A stretch of DNA of 64,000 bases from Dryas octopetala (lineage: Eukaryota; Streptophyta; Magnoliopsida; Rosales; Rosaceae): assembly GCA_963921425.1 (NCBI GenBank), contig OY992838.1, positions 17,110,085 through 17,174,084 of the forward strand, read 5' to 3'. A program made the translations under genes and the position numbers. Numbering within the stretch: position 1 is the stretch's first letter; each line of letters starts with the position of its first letter. Of this stretch, positions 11,899 to 22,847 are shown one piece after another. The notes beneath the pieces were generated by a model. It saw only the letters and a program-made list of their open reading frames with translations, had not been told where the DNA came from and ran no database searches.

Positions 11899-12818
11899 CC
11901 TCAAGATTCTTTTTCTCATTTTTTCCATTTTTAGCTCAAAATAGCTTCATTTAGCTTCTTTCTCCATCATTGCTTCATTTAACCTGCAAAACACTAAAAC
12001 AAACTAACAAGACCTAAAATATCGAGTTCTTGCACTCTAGGTTAGGGAATTAATATCATAAAATGATGCAAATTGGACACTCAACACACCCCCAAACTTA
12101 GACTTTGCTAGACCTCGAGCAAACAAAATAAAGAAAAGACTAAAAACTGACCCAACAAACTTTCCCAACAAATGATTTCATGAGTTTAGCCACCAATAAT
12201 CATAGCAAAGCAAGGCATATAGGTTATGTAATCTTCTAATTCTAATACTGCTTCAACAACATACCTCACTCCTCTATTGTACATATAGACCATCCTTAAC
12301 ATAAACCCAAGTGTTAGATAAACAAGACTGAATGAACATGAACAACATAGATTGAACTCCAATCCTCACTAAGGCATACTCTCAACAATAAAGCACTCAG
12401 AAATTGGGTTGAATTGTGCACTCAAAATTATATGTGAGAGAATTTATGTAAACAAAAACAAATAGCTCACATATTGGCATTAAATAAAGGCACATTTGAA
12501 AGGAAGCAATGATCTCATGAAAGGAATATCAAAAACTTGAAATAGAATCAATCAACATAGGCTTCTCTTTCATCTAGACTCCACATTTTATACTACATTT
12601 CCCTTAAAATCAAATAGGGCTTTACTCAAGGTTGTAACGTAGGCTTGTGGTAGGGATATGATATTGAAATGAAAGGATAATACAAAGGCTACAAACTATG
12701 GTTTTGCAACACAGAATAACACTTTAGAGGCATACCTTGCATACGTGCACTTCATAGCTTGATATTTGAGCACCTTTCATCATCATTTTTCTTTTCTTTT
12801 GAAACCGTCCCTTCTTTC

Positions 12819-12840
12819 TTTTTTTTTTTTTTTTTTTTTT
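12819..12840. repeat. Poly(T) tract
   Basis: A run of 22 T bases (poly-A on the element's own strand). Similar A tracts occupy the same part of every sister element. Confidence 0.8.
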
Positions 12841-13770
12841 CGAAACTCTTCTTTTCCAATTTCTCTTGGGTACGGCATACATTCTTTTCAACACATTTCT
12901 CTTTCTTTTTGCTTTCAAGCTATACTTCAACATTTATTTTCAACCTCAAAGCCATAAAATCAATGCAAAACCATAGATAAAAGGTAAACAGGGTAGGGGT
13001 GTAACTCCCCCAAACTTAGGGTTAGGTATATACTGTGGTTAACAAAGAAAAGGCTATAAGGCTCAAAAGGGGTAACTAGGGATAAAACCCAAAAGGTTGG
13101 TTTTTGGCTCTAGGTAACACAAACAAGGCCTAAAATCATCTCCTAAGATCCATGTAGTTATAGACATGTTTTGCATAGAGTAAGAGAGAAGTTCTAGTTC
13201 AATGATTCAAATTAGGTGTATTTCAAGCATTCGAACAGAAGAATGATAATGAGATCAAACAACGACTTAAATGACAAGAAAGGATTGGAGTAAGTATAAA
13301 CACACTCAAGAATTGAAGTACAAGGCTCAATAGCTCACTTAGGTCATATAAGTCTCCTCTATCATGTATATGTATCTCTAGTCATGCAAATCACAACTTA
13401 AGCTTATGAAAACAAGGCTTAACTACAAAGAATCATGAAATAGGTTATGAAACAACATTAGAAAAACAAGAACACATAACCTATATAATGAATGCTAAAC
13501 ATGCTTTTCAATAGCTATAAACAATTCATCGACTTGTTGGGGACTCTAAAACTAAAAGACTCAAAAACTTTGTTTTAAAAACAATGTTGCAATAAAGTTC
13601 TAAGGATCAATGACCTTACCAAGATGTAATGACACTTAGATGATTGCATTTTGATATGGGCGTGTCACCCTAATTGAAAACAAAACAAAATTTTTTTTAT
13701 TTTTTTTATTTTTTTTTTTACACACTAAAAACGAAAAATGTGTTGCATTCCCCACCCCCAAACTTAAAAG

Positions 13771-13790
13771 AAACATTGTCCTCAATGTTT
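13771..13790 (-). other. Conserved hairpin before polypurine-like tract
   Basis: AAACATTG and CAATGTTT pair as an 8-bp stem around a four-base loop. On the minus strand it is followed within ten bases by TTTAAGTTTGGGGG. The outer stem pair differs from its counterparts at 16949, 24579, 46601 and 59435 but stays complementary. Confidence 0.6.
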
Positions 13791-14020
13791 AAATGAATGA
13801 CAAATGTAATGCACCATGTAATGAAAAGAGGAAGGGAAAAAACATCAAATAAAACAAAACTAATGAACGGAGCAAAGAGAGGGTGGAAACGTACCTTGGC
13901 TGATGTGAAAATGGCTTGCCCACGCATATGTACAAAATCACCTCCTCGTCGTCATCCATCCCTTGGGTTGCCTCCCAAGAAGCGCTAAGTTTCACGTCTT
14001 CAGCCAGACCTAGTCTTGTA

Positions 14021-15883
14021 CTAGAAATCAATTTTCTCTTGGTTCAGCTCAAAATCAGGTTCAAGGAAAGGCTTCACACGATGACCATTGACCTTAAATA
14101 TGTTCCCATTCTTCGGATTCTTGATTTCAACTGTACCATAGGGAAACACTCTAATCACCTCATAAGGTCCGGTCCATCTTGAACGCAACTTGCCTGGGAA
14201 GAGACGTAATCTCGTGTCATATAATAACACCTTCCCTCCAACAAAGAATTCTCGCGGACGTAGCTTCTTATCATGGTACCTCTTGGTCCTTTCCTTGTAC
14301 AACTTAGCATTCTCATATGCGAAATGTCTTATTTCCTCCAGCTCACTAAGTTGCAACTTCCTTTTCTCACCAGCGGCATGAATATCGAAATTGAACTTCT
14401 TAATCGCCCAATATGCCTTATGCTCAAGCTCAACTGGTAAATGACAAGCTTTCCCATAGATCAGTCGAAACGGAGACATTCCAATGGGTGTCTTGTAAGC
14501 GGTGCGATAAGCCCATAATGCATCATTAAGCTTGGTAGACCAATCCTTCCTATTGGCGAGCACTGTTCTTTCCAAAATGAACTTGATCTCACGATTCGAT
14601 ATTTCCACTTGTCCACTTGTCTGCGGATGATAGGGAGTGGCCACTTTATGCCTTATTCCATATTTCTTCATCACGGCCTTAAACAGCTTATTGCAAAAAT
14701 GCGACCCCCCATCACTAATGATTGCTCTTGGGGTACCAAATCGTGCAAAGATATTGGTCTTCAGGAAATTCAAGACCACTCGAGCATCATTAGTCCTACA
14801 AGCGACAGCTTCCACCCACTTAGACACATAATCAACTCCCACCAGAATGTACTCGTATCCAAAAGAAGATGAAAATGGTCCCATGAAATCTATACCCCAA
14901 ACATCAAAGATCTCAACTTCCAACATAAAGTTCAGCGGCATCTGATCACGAGCAGAAATATTTCCCATCTTCTGACATCTATCGCATGTGAGGTAAAACT
15001 GATGACAGTCATGAAAAATAGTAGGCCAAAAGAAACCTGCTTGAAGAATCTTGTAAGCGGTCTTAGTTCCTCCACCATGGCCTCCACATTCTTTAGAATG
15101 GCACATCTCAATGACATTCCTCTGCTCCATTTCCGGTACACATCGTCTAATCAACTGATCTGATCCATATTTGAACAAATAAGGATCATCCCACACATAC
15201 TGTCTGACATCATGCAAAAACTTCTTCCTTTGGTAGTGTTTCAGATCATTGGGCAACACTCCACTTGCTAAATAATTAGCTATGTTAGCATACCATGGAG
15301 TAGTCAAGATGGCAAAAAGCTGCTCGTCCGGGAATGACTCTTGTAACGGTAGTGTGTCCTCTTCAGATTGTTCCTCATTGACGAGTCTACTCAAATGGTC
15401 TGCTACCACATTCTCACAACCTTTCTTATCCTTGATCTCAATATCAAATTCCTGTAGCAACAGAGTCCATCTGATCAACCTCGGCTTGGCGTCTTTCTTA
15501 TTCAGCAGATACTTGAGAGCGGCATGATCCGTGTAGATGATGATCTTAGACCCAATCAAATAACTTCTAAATTTCTCCAAGGCAAAGATCACAGCAAGCA
15601 ACTCCTTCTCTGTAGTAGAATAGTTCAACTGCGCATCATTCAGAGTCCTGCTTGCATAATAAATCACATGTGGCAGATTATCAACTCTCTGACCCAAAAC
15701 TGCTCCAACAGCATAGTCACTTGCATCACACATGAGCTCAAACGGCAGGTTCCAATCGGGTGGCATAATGATTGGAGCAGAAGTGAGTAGCTTCTTCAAC
15801 TTGTTAAAGGCAACCAAGCAATCTTCATTAAACTCGAAATTCACCTCTTTTTGCAATAAGGTGCACAAAGGCCTAGAAAACAC
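14021..15883 (-). CDS. Retrotransposon pol C-terminal part: RNase H and integrase (5'-truncated)
   Basis: An open frame of 620 codons encodes the C-terminal half of a Ty3/gypsy polyprotein. After a short reverse-transcriptase tail (residues 1-45), RNase H spans about 48-165 with acidic residues in [12 protein letters not shown] (D53), TEKEL (E92/E94), YTDH (D119) and ADHLSRL. The integrase zinc finger has H262, H269, C300 and C303. The catalytic core has D332 (IDFMGPF), D391 (ISDGGSHF) and E427, a D-X35-E spacing. The C-terminal GPY/F-type module is at about 565-610. Most of reverse transcriptase, protease and gag are missing because the frame is cut at about 15880. The first Met is therefore not a true start. 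This is the only polymerase piece in the window and shows the clade of the surrounding LTRs. It has no internal stop, which suggests a fairly recent copy. Confidence 0.92.
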   Translation of the reverse strand: MFSRPLCTLLQKEVNFEFNEDCLVAFNKLKKLLTSAPIIMPPDWNLPFELMCDASDYAVGAVLGQRVDNLPHVIYYASRTLNDAQLNYSTTEKELLAVIFALEKFRSYLIGSKIIIYTDHAALKYLLNKKDAKPRLIRWTLLLQEFDIEIKDKKGCENVVADHLSRLVNEEQSEEDTLPLQESFPDEQLFAILTTPWYANIANYLASGVLPNDLKHYQRKKFLHDVRQYVWDDPYLFKYGSDQLIRRCVPEMEQRNVIEMCHSKECGGHGGGTKTAYKILQAGFFWPTIFHDCHQFYLTCDRCQKMGNISARDQMPLNFMLEVEIFDVWGIDFMGPFSSSFGYEYILVGVDYVSKWVEAVACRTNDARVVLNFLKTNIFARFGTPRAIISDGGSHFCNKLFKAVMKKYGIRHKVATPYHPQTSGQVEISNREIKFILERTVLANRKDWSTKLNDALWAYRTAYKTPIGMSPFRLIYGKACHLPVELEHKAYWAIKKFNFDIHAAGEKRKLQLSELEEIRHFAYENAKLYKERTKRYHDKKLRPREFFVGGKVLLYDTRLRLFPGKLRSRWTGPYEVIRVFPYGTVEIKNPKNGNIFKVNGHRVKPFLEPDFELNQEKIDF

Positions 15884-15941
15884 ATCAACAATTGAGATAA
15901 TTGTTTATTTTGTTCTAAGAAAACACATCAACAATTGAGAT
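15875..15941. repeat. 24-bp direct repeat at a composite breakpoint
   Basis: The same 24 bases occur at 15875-15898 and 15918-15941, a 43-bp offset. Between and within them are the last 40 bp of a plus-strand LTR (about 15894-15933, ending CAACA). The join brings together minus-strand pol, an LTR end and a plus-strand protease gene, with the primer-binding site and everything up to the acidic region lost. Confidence 0.7.
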
Positions 15942-15942
15942 C

Positions 15943-16683
15943 ATGGATAGTGAGGAAGAGGAGGATCCGGAAATGATAGAGGAGAAAGCTGATACACGTG
16001 TGATTCCCCTCATTCCGGACATCGACATCACCAAATTTCCAGCAACCATGAGGGAGTTGAAGTCTATTGAGAAGAAGGTTGAGGAACAAGGGCATAGTCA
16101 CAACGTTCCTAGGGAGATTTGTGGTTATCTCTTTGCATCTCTTCCAAGCAAGAAGAGGGATCCGGGCTCGTTGGTCATACCATGCAGCATAGGGGAGTAT
16201 GAGATCGCCAATGCCTTAATTGACAATGGTTCAACTATCAATGTCATGCCGCTGGTTGTGTTCAAGAGGCTTGGATTTGTGAAGGCTGATTTGCAACCGT
16301 TTGATTTGAACATTCGCTTCGCCAACTCTTCAGTCGAGAAAGCCCTTGGTATGCTTGTGGATGTTTTGGTTAAATGTCGTAAATTACTAATTCCCTCTGA
16401 TTTCATAGTGCTAGATGTGCCGAGACTTCCGGGCAACGTTTCAATTATTCTTGGGAGACCATTTTTGTGCACCTCTAACATGGAGTACAAAGCATTGGAG
16501 AGTACCATGAAGATTCGGCACTACACCAAGCAAGAGGTGTATTTGCTCACTTCCGAGATGCCACAAAACGAGGAGATCACTTTTTATGGAGAGGAGAAGT
16601 CAGAGATGGAGAGCTTCTTCAGTTCGTTCTTAGGGAGTGCCGAGAGTAGCAGTGGCAAGAAGAAGAGGAAAGGACGCAAGTAA
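15943..16683 (+). CDS. Retropepsin-like protein fragment (N-terminally truncated copy)
   Basis: A 246-codon frame closely resembles the C-terminal two thirds of the protein at 23240-24313. It begins in the acidic stretch (DSEEEEDPE), continues through a conserved PATMRELKSIEKKVE segment and has an aspartic-protease core with D94-N95-G96 where the usual triad is DSG or DTG. It also has the ILGRPF motif near residues 165-172, and a Lys/Arg-rich tail. The Asn in the triad may weaken or abolish activity. The N-terminus is lost at the breakpoint at 15934, so the first ATG is incidental. It is followed directly by non-coding interior, so it never had pol behind it in this copy. Confidence 0.75.
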   Translation: MDSEEEEDPEMIEEKADTRVIPLIPDIDITKFPATMRELKSIEKKVEEQGHSHNVPREICGYLFASLPSKKRDPGSLVIPCSIGEYEIANALIDNGSTINVMPLVVFKRLGFVKADLQPFDLNIRFANSSVEKALGMLVDVLVKCRKLLIPSDFIVLDVPRLPGNVSIILGRPFLCTSNMEYKALESTMKIRHYTKQEVYLLTSEMPQNEEITFYGEEKSEMESFFSSFLGSAESSSGKKKRKGRK

Positions 16684-16948
16684 AGGAGAAGGCTATGTCA
16701 GGCTGAAGACAGAAAAACAAGCGCTTATTGGGAGGCAACCCAAGTTTTTGTTTCAAATAATGGAGTAGGAGTCATCGAGGACCAAGGAGGCCGCGCCTAC
16801 CCTTAGAGTGTCCACGCTTGCGTACGCAAGTAAACAGTTTCTTTATTTCGCTTCATAAGACAATTTTTCATTTTGGTGTGTTTATTTGGTTTTGGATATT
16901 TGCAATTTCCCGTTTCGCTTAATTTGATCATTCGTGCATTTATTTCAT

Positions 16949-16968
16949 ATACATTGAGGGCAATGTAT
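16949..16968 (+). other. Conserved hairpin before polypurine-like tract
   Basis: ATACATTG, loop AGGG, CAATGTAT: a perfect 8-bp stem. AAGTGTGGGGGGAAGG follows a few bases later. Confidence 0.6.
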
Positions 16969-19179
16969 CATTTAAGTGTGGGGGGAAGGGCAATTGTCAT
17001 TTGTTAGTGTTTTTAGGTTAGAACAAGTGTTTAGGGTGTTTTTGAGTGTTTTAGAAAAAAATAAAAAAATAATAAAAATTTCGTTTTTAGTGTTTTTAGG
17101 TTAGGAAAAAACTTTTTCTTTTGTTTTTAAACTTAGGGTGTCAAAACCCACATCAAAATGCACATTTTCGTTAGATCTCATTCACCTTAGTGATGGATGT
17201 GATTCTTTAGAAGTGTGCGACATTGTTTTAAAAACAAAAAGTTTTTGAGTCATTTTGGTTGTTTCAGGTCGTTTTGAGTCCCCAACTAATTGATTTGAGT
17301 GTGCATGATTGTTATGAGCATGTTTTAGTATTGTGTGTATATTTGGTGTTTTTTTCATTCTAATAGTGTTCCATAACATATCTTGAAATTCTATGTCATT
17401 TGGCCTTGTTGATATGAATTTAGGTTGTGATTAGCATTACTAATGATTATATGCATAATAGAGTAGACTTGCATGACCTAAGTGAGCTTTTGAGCCCTGT
17501 TCTTCAATTCTTGAGTGTTGCGCGCCACTCTAATTCTATCATTGTCATATAAGTCGTCGTTTTGATCTCATTGTCTTTCATTTGGTCATTTGCTTGGAAT
17601 ATGCATAATCTTGAATCAATGAGCTAGAACTTTTTTCTTGTGTACACAAAGCATGCCGTATTTGCATAACTCTTGAGAAATGAATTTAGGCTCTGTTTGT
17701 GTACCCCATAGCCTGAAAGCCTACCCTTTACATGTTTTATCCTTAGTTACCCATTTTGGGCCTTTTAAGCCGTTTTCTTTGTTACCCCGTACCAAACCCT
17801 AAGTTTGGGGGTGCTACACCCCTTTTACCCGTTTTACCCTTTTTATGGTATTGCAAGTTGTTTATATGTTGATGGAGGTGAAAAAGAAGTGAAAATGCAT
17901 AGCTTATACAAAAATGTGTTAGAAAAGTATGTATGCCGTGCCCAAAGAAAAGAAAAAGAAAAGAAATCAAAGAAAAGAGATGGCACGGTTTCAAAAGAAA
18001 AAAAAAGTGAGCAAAAAGAGTTCTAATTGAGCTATGAAGTGCAAAGAGCAAAGTGTACCTCAAAATGTTCTATTGATGCTTGCAATTCCATGAATTTAGC
18101 CCTTTGTGTTTCCGTTTCATTTCAATACCCTATCCTAGCCTAAGCCTTTCTTATAACCCTATTAAAGCCCTAGCTGATCTCAAGAGGTGTGTATTATACT
18201 TATGTGGAGTCTATTAGAGAAGGGAACCTATGGTTATTGATTCTATTTCAAGCATTTGGATTCCTTTCATGAGATCAGTATTCTTTCTAAAATGTGCCTT
18301 TATTTCATGTACATATGTAAGCTAATTGTTTTTGTTACATATTTCCTCTCACATATACTTTTGAGTGCACATATCAACCCAATTCTTGAGTGTTTATCAT
18401 TGAGAGTATGCCATAGTGAGGATTGGAGTTGAATCTATTATGCATGTATTGATTTAGTTTTGTTTGTCTAACACTTGGATTTGTGTCAAGGATGGCCTAT
18501 ATGACAGTAGAGAAGCGAGGTATGTTATTTGAAATGTTATTAGAATTTGGAGAATACAATTTATATGCCTTGCTTTCCTATGTGATTAATGGTTGTGCGC
18601 ATGAATTCAGTTGTTGGGATGTTGGAGTCAGTCTTGAGTCTTTTCTTTCCTTTATTTGCTCGAGGACTAGCAAAATCTAAGTTTTGGGGTGTGATGAGTG
18701 TGCATTTTGCATCACTTTATGATACTAATTCCTTAACCTAGAGTGTTAGAACTCGATATTTTGTGTTTCTTGTCTGGTTTATGTATTTTCAGGTCAAATG
18801 AAGCAGAAATGAGAAAAAGAAGCAAATGGAGCCATTTTGGGACATTTCCTGGTCAAACCAGGAAAACGAGTGAAATCCTGGTCAAACCAGGAAAAGTACA
18901 GAAATCCTAGTCGAATGAGGATTCCTAGTCACACTAGGAAACATCAAGTTCAGAACCATCATTGCAGAGCCAGAAATGTGAAATCCTGATTCGAACAGGA
19001 AATCCTGGTTTAACTAGGAAACCTAACCCAACTAGGGAAAGGAGTCCTAATGACACTAGGAGACCCCAGGGGCAATATGGTCATTACGAGAAGTCGAAAT
19101 GGATAAGGAATCTCTCATTTTCAAGGAATCCTAGTTGCACCAGGAAATGTTGGTCACAGTCAACTCTACAAAGTCAAGG

Positions 19180-19197
19180 TTCCAGAAGCTTCTAGAA
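19180..19197 (+). promoter_or_regulatory. Four-unit heat-shock element
   Basis: TTCCAGAAGCTTCTAGAA fits TTCnnGAAnnTTCnnGAA without mismatch, about 550 bp upstream of the TATA box of this LTR. Confidence 0.6.
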
Positions 19198-19742
19198 GGT
19201 GGTGGACATCCATGGAAATGAATGGAGGGAAGAAATGAATTTGAATTCAAATGGAAATGAGGGGCAAAATGGGAAGTCAAAAGTGGAGGGCCCATGGGCC
19301 TAGGGATGCCGAACCAAGATGGGCCATGCATGCACATGCATGGGCCCAAACCCTAGCAGCCCAAAGACCATGCGCAAGGAGGAAGATGGCAACCCATGCA
19401 TGCGCATGCATGCCATGCAAACCCTAGCAGCCAAAGAGCCCATGCGCAAGCCCAAGATGCAAGCCCAAGGTGGAAGCCCATGGAGTGAAACCCTAGCCCA
19501 TCTTGTGCAAGCCACTTCAGCCCAACACATGTGAGCCCAATGCACCATCAAGGTCCAAACCCCAGCAGCCCATGCGCAAGGAGGGAGGCCTAGCTGACTT
19601 GCATGCGCCACTTAAGCCCAAGAGGACCAAGCCTTGCCGCAAGCCCACAAGCCCTAACCCTAGCTGATGCCGCAAGCTACAAGGAGAAGAAACCCTAGCA
19701 GCCGCAAGTTTTCTCTTCCTTGCCTCTCAAGGATTGCACCTC

Positions 19743-19753
19743 TATATATATAT
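19743..19753 (+). promoter_or_regulatory. TATA box of outer LTR
   Basis: TATATATATAT lies after the telo-box/site II region and before the CT/GA-rich leader, the same layout as the sister LTRs. Confidence 0.5.
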
Positions 19754-20558
19754 CCCCTTAATTCAGAACCCTGGGGAGCACTTCTCACCTCCTACACTCC
19801 AGCCGAAATCACTCTTGACTCTTGTTAGTTTAATTTTCAGTTTTAGGTTTTTATTTTCAGAAGTTAGAGAAGGTGAGAGAGGGCCGAATTCAGAGGGTTC
19901 TAGAGAGAGAAAGGTGCGTGACAAGTGAGAGAGAGAAGGACCAGCCTGCTGCCGCAAGCCCTAGCTCACCTTGCCGTGAGTTCCTCCTGCTTGCTAAGTG
20001 CCTCCTTCTTCCTCTCTCCTTGCCGCAGCCACCCTAGTGTTTGCACCTCTGATTTTGTTTCATTTTCTTTCTAGTTTTCTATTTTATTGTTGGTTTATGC
20101 TACTGAAATTAATTAGTTTATGATTCTGAATTTATTTAGTGCACGGTTCTGATTTCTCTTAGTTTATGCAATTTGATTTAGTTGTTTAGTTTATGCTTTT
20201 AGTTTTACGTTTCTGATTTTAATCGTTAAGCATGAATTGGGACTTTGTTTATTGTTTCTGCTTTGTTTTATTTAATTTAAATATGTAGGTTAGTTATTCT
20301 ATCTTGCATGTTAGTTGTAGGTCGATTAATGGATTTGCATGTTCTAACAAATCGTTTATCCGTCTCTTGGTCTGTTAGTTTGATGTTTGCATGTATTAAA
20401 TTTCCACTATCTATTAGAACCCGTCACTAGTTGTTTGCATCCTTTGACTGGCCACCTTAGGGTAATTGCATCTAGTTTATTTGTTAGGTTTAGCTGTGAA
20501 ATAGTCAAAGACACTAAACCACAAGTAATAAGGGAATAAGGGATTATTCTTGGTAGTG

Positions 20559-20563
20559 GGGTT
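20559..20563 (+). repeat. Left target-site duplication GGGTT
   Basis: It matches 28868-28872 across the nested element. Intact sister LTRs read AGTGGGGTTGGGCGACC here, confirming the empty site. Confidence 0.92.
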
Positions 20564-21002
20564 TGATGAGTGTGCATTTTGCATCACTTTATGATACTAA
20601 TTCCTTAACCTAGAGTGTTAGAACTCGCTATTTTGTGTTTCTTGTCTTGTTTTTGTGTTTTCAGATCAAATGAAGCAGAAATGAGAAAAAGAAGCAAATG
20701 GAGCCATTTTGGGACATTTCCTGGTTAAACCAGGAAAAGTGCAGAAATCCTAGTTAAATGAGGATTCCTAGTCACACTAGGAAACATCAAGTCCAGAACC
20801 ATCATTGCGGAGCCAGAAATGTGAAATCCTGATTCGAACAGAAAATCCTGGTTGAACTAGGAAACCTAACCCAACTAGGGAAAGGAGTCCTAGTGACACT
20901 AGGAGACCCCAGGGGCAATATGGTCATTACGAGAAGTCGAAACGGATAAGGAATCTCTCATTTGCAAGAAATCCTAGTTGCACCAGGAAATGTTTTTCAA
21001 GG

Positions 21003-21020
21003 TTCCAGAAGCTTCCAGAA
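21003..21020 (+). promoter_or_regulatory. Four-unit heat-shock element
   Basis: TTCCAGAAGCTTCCAGAA fits TTCnnGAAnnTTCnnGAA. One base differs from the outer LTR copy, and the change falls in a spacer, leaving the motif intact. Confidence 0.6.
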
Positions 21021-21568
21021 GGTGGTGGAAATCCATGGAAATGAATGGAGGGAAGAAATGAATTTGAATTCAAATAGAAATGAGGGGCAAAATGGGAAGT
21101 CAAAAGTGGAGGGCCCATGGGCCCTAGGGATGCCGAACCAAGTGGGCCATGCATGCACATGCATGGGCCCAAACCCTAGCAGCCCAAAAGCCACACGCAA
21201 GGAGGAAGATGGCAGCCCATGCATGCGCATGCACGCCATGCAAACCCTAGCAAGGAAGAGGCCATGCGCAAGCCCAAAGGTGACAAGCCCAAGATGGAAG
21301 CCCATGGAGTGAAACCCTAGCCCATCTTGTGCAAGCTACTGAAGCCCAACATGGAAGCCCAACATGCAAGCCCAAAGCCCAAGACTACCAGCCCATGCGC
21401 CAAGGAGGGACCCTAGCTAGGCTAGGCGTGAGCTACTCAAGCCGAAACCCAAGCAGCCCAACACGCAAGGCCTGATCAGCTGGCCCTAGCTGAAGCCGCA
21501 AGGCACTAGGAGACCAAACCCTAGCCAGCCGCAACTTGCTTTCCTTGCCTCTCAAGGGAAGCTTCTCC

Positions 21569-21576
21569 TATTTAAA
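21569..21576 (+). promoter_or_regulatory. TATA-like box of 5' LTR
   Basis: TATTTAAA lies just upstream of a pyrimidine-rich segment and is repeated at 27371-27378 in the 3' LTR. Confidence 0.45.
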
Positions 21577-22841
21577 CCCCCTCCATTCAGACTTTTAGGC
21601 ATTCACTTTTTCAACCACACTCCAGCCGAAATCACCCTCTCCTCTTTGTTTTATTTTTCTGTTCTAAGCTTTTAATTTCAGAATTTAGTATTGTTCTAGG
21701 GAGAGCTAGCCGAAGGTAAAGAGAGAAAGAGAAGTGGCGTGGCTGCAAGGAGGGACACCCCTAAGTCGCAAGCCCTAGCTCACCATAGCCGTGAGCCAAT
21801 TGCTTGTGCAAGGTGCTTTCCCTTCCTTGTCTTGCCGCAGCCCCTTCCCCTTGCTTCTTCTGATTTTTGTTCTAGTTTCTTCTTTCATTGTTGGATTATG
21901 TTACTGAAACTTTTTAATTAAATTGCTGGTTTTATTTAATTTGTCTCTTCATTTCTTTTATAGCTTTGGTTCTGATTTTAGTTAGTTGTTATTTAATCTT
22001 TGCAATCTGAATTTATTTAGTTATCTCTTTATTGCTTTTAATTCATGTTGCTGATTTCCTTTTGTTTACGCTTTTAGTTTCTTTAATTTCGTGTTTCTGA
22101 TTCCATTTAGTTTATGCACTTTAAATTAATTGTTTAGTTTATGTTTCTAAGTTTGTTCAGTTTGCGTTTCTGATTTCAGTTAACAATCATGAATTGGGAT
22201 TTTATTTATTTGTTAGTTTCTGTTTTCTTTTATTTATTAGTTTTAATTATGTAGGTTAGTTATTCTATCTTGCATGTTAGTTGTAGGTTGATTAATGGAT
22301 TCGTATGCTTTAACAAATCGTTTATCCGTCTCTTGGTCTGTTAGTTTGATGTTTGCACATATTAAATTTCCACTATCTATTAGAACCCCCGTCACTAGTT
22401 GTTTGCATCCTTTGACTGGCCACCTTAGGGTAATTGCATCTAGTTTATCCGTTAGGTTTAGCTGTGAAATAGTCAAAGACACTAAACCACAAGTAACAAG
22501 GGAATAAGGGATTATTCTTGGTAGTGGGGTTGGGCGACCTCTATAAGGAAATAGTCAAAGCTTATATGTTGTGCATGTTTGACGTTTTCATAAAACTTAA
22601 TGACTCCTGCATGGGTAACAGCTGCCCTAGCTTGAACTAGGGAACATGTAGGTTAACTAGCTAAGGAAGGCCCAAGAAGCTCTTAGTTTATGCATTAGGA
22701 GAACAATAGCGAGAAAGTAACTAGCCAAACCTTTTTAGCTGTCAAACTTTAATATGTTGTGTTCAAATTAACTGTCATTAGCCTTGGATGGTTATTGCAT
22801 GCTTATCTGATTTGAAACTGAAAATTAACATTGCAAGATAG

Positions 22842-22847
22842 AATAAA
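22842..22847 (+). terminator. Poly(A) signal AATAAA with GT-rich downstream region
   Basis: AATAAA is followed immediately by a TG-rich stretch (GTGTGTGTGCGTGTGG). The counterpart at 28644-28649 in the 3' LTR is the one that would end the element transcript. Confidence 0.5.

Larger units (their letters stand above)
9806..12086 (-). mobile_element. Minus-strand 3' LTR of Athila/Tat-like element (2,281 bp)
   Basis: Read on the minus strand it starts TGTTGAGTG and ends ACATACAACA, like the LTR at 51946-54520. It is followed at 12087 by the complement of the polypurine tract, so it is the 3' LTR of the element carrying pol at 14021-15883. A TATA box (TATAAATATAT, minus) lies at 11161-11171. Its U3 has a W-box cluster (about 11768-11820) and a GAATCT-rich module in place of the CCTGG palindromes. 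Confidence 0.85.
12087..14020 (-). mobile_element. Non-coding 3' interior of the minus-strand element
   Basis: Between the pol stop and the 3' LTR are about 1.9 kb without coding potential. On the minus strand it holds, in order, a conserved GGCAACCCAAG block (13966-13977 region), a hairpin followed by a TTTAAGTTTGGGGG tract, a second AAGTTTGGGGG-like tract near 13007, a long T/A tract (12819-12840) and the final polypurine tract at the LTR. The plus-strand relatives share this order. Confidence 0.75.
15934..18691 (+). mobile_element. Interior of the outer protease-type element (5' end lost)
   Basis: This runs from the breakpoint to the 3' LTR at 18692. After the protease frame come about 2 kb of non-coding DNA: the GGGAGGCAACCCAAG block (about 16731), hairpin 16949-16968 with AAGTGTGGGGGGAAGG, a second AAGTTTGGGGGTG at about 17803, A-rich tracts (17940-18010) and the final tract before the LTR. 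A 65-codon frame at 18483-18680 is shared with 26157-26354 but broken in other relatives. Confidence 0.8.
18692..20563 (+). mobile_element. Outer 3' LTR, left part (split by nested element)
   Basis: It starts TGATGAGTGTGC right after the interior and is interrupted at AGTGGGGTT by the element at 20564-28867. It continues at 28873-29406, giving about 2,406 bp when whole. U3 features include the palindrome cluster (about 18845-19145), a four-unit heat-shock element (19180-19197), alternating CATGCATGCGCATGCATG (19395-19412), many telo-boxes and AGCCCA motifs, and a TATA box at 19743-19753. Confidence 0.88.

Noticed and set aside
18483..18680. 65-codon frame shared with 26157-26354, a possible env-like remnant
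   Set aside because: The two copies are from closely related elements. In the other subfamilies (for example near 9170 and 48040) the same stretch has a frame-breaking indel and stop, so protein-level selection is not supported.
22600..22680. Possible conserved stem CCTTAGC...GCTAAGG in the R-U5 region of the LTRs
   Set aside because: Several LTRs break one arm (for example near 22628, 41221 and 51751) without a matching change in the other, so pairing is not clearly maintained.
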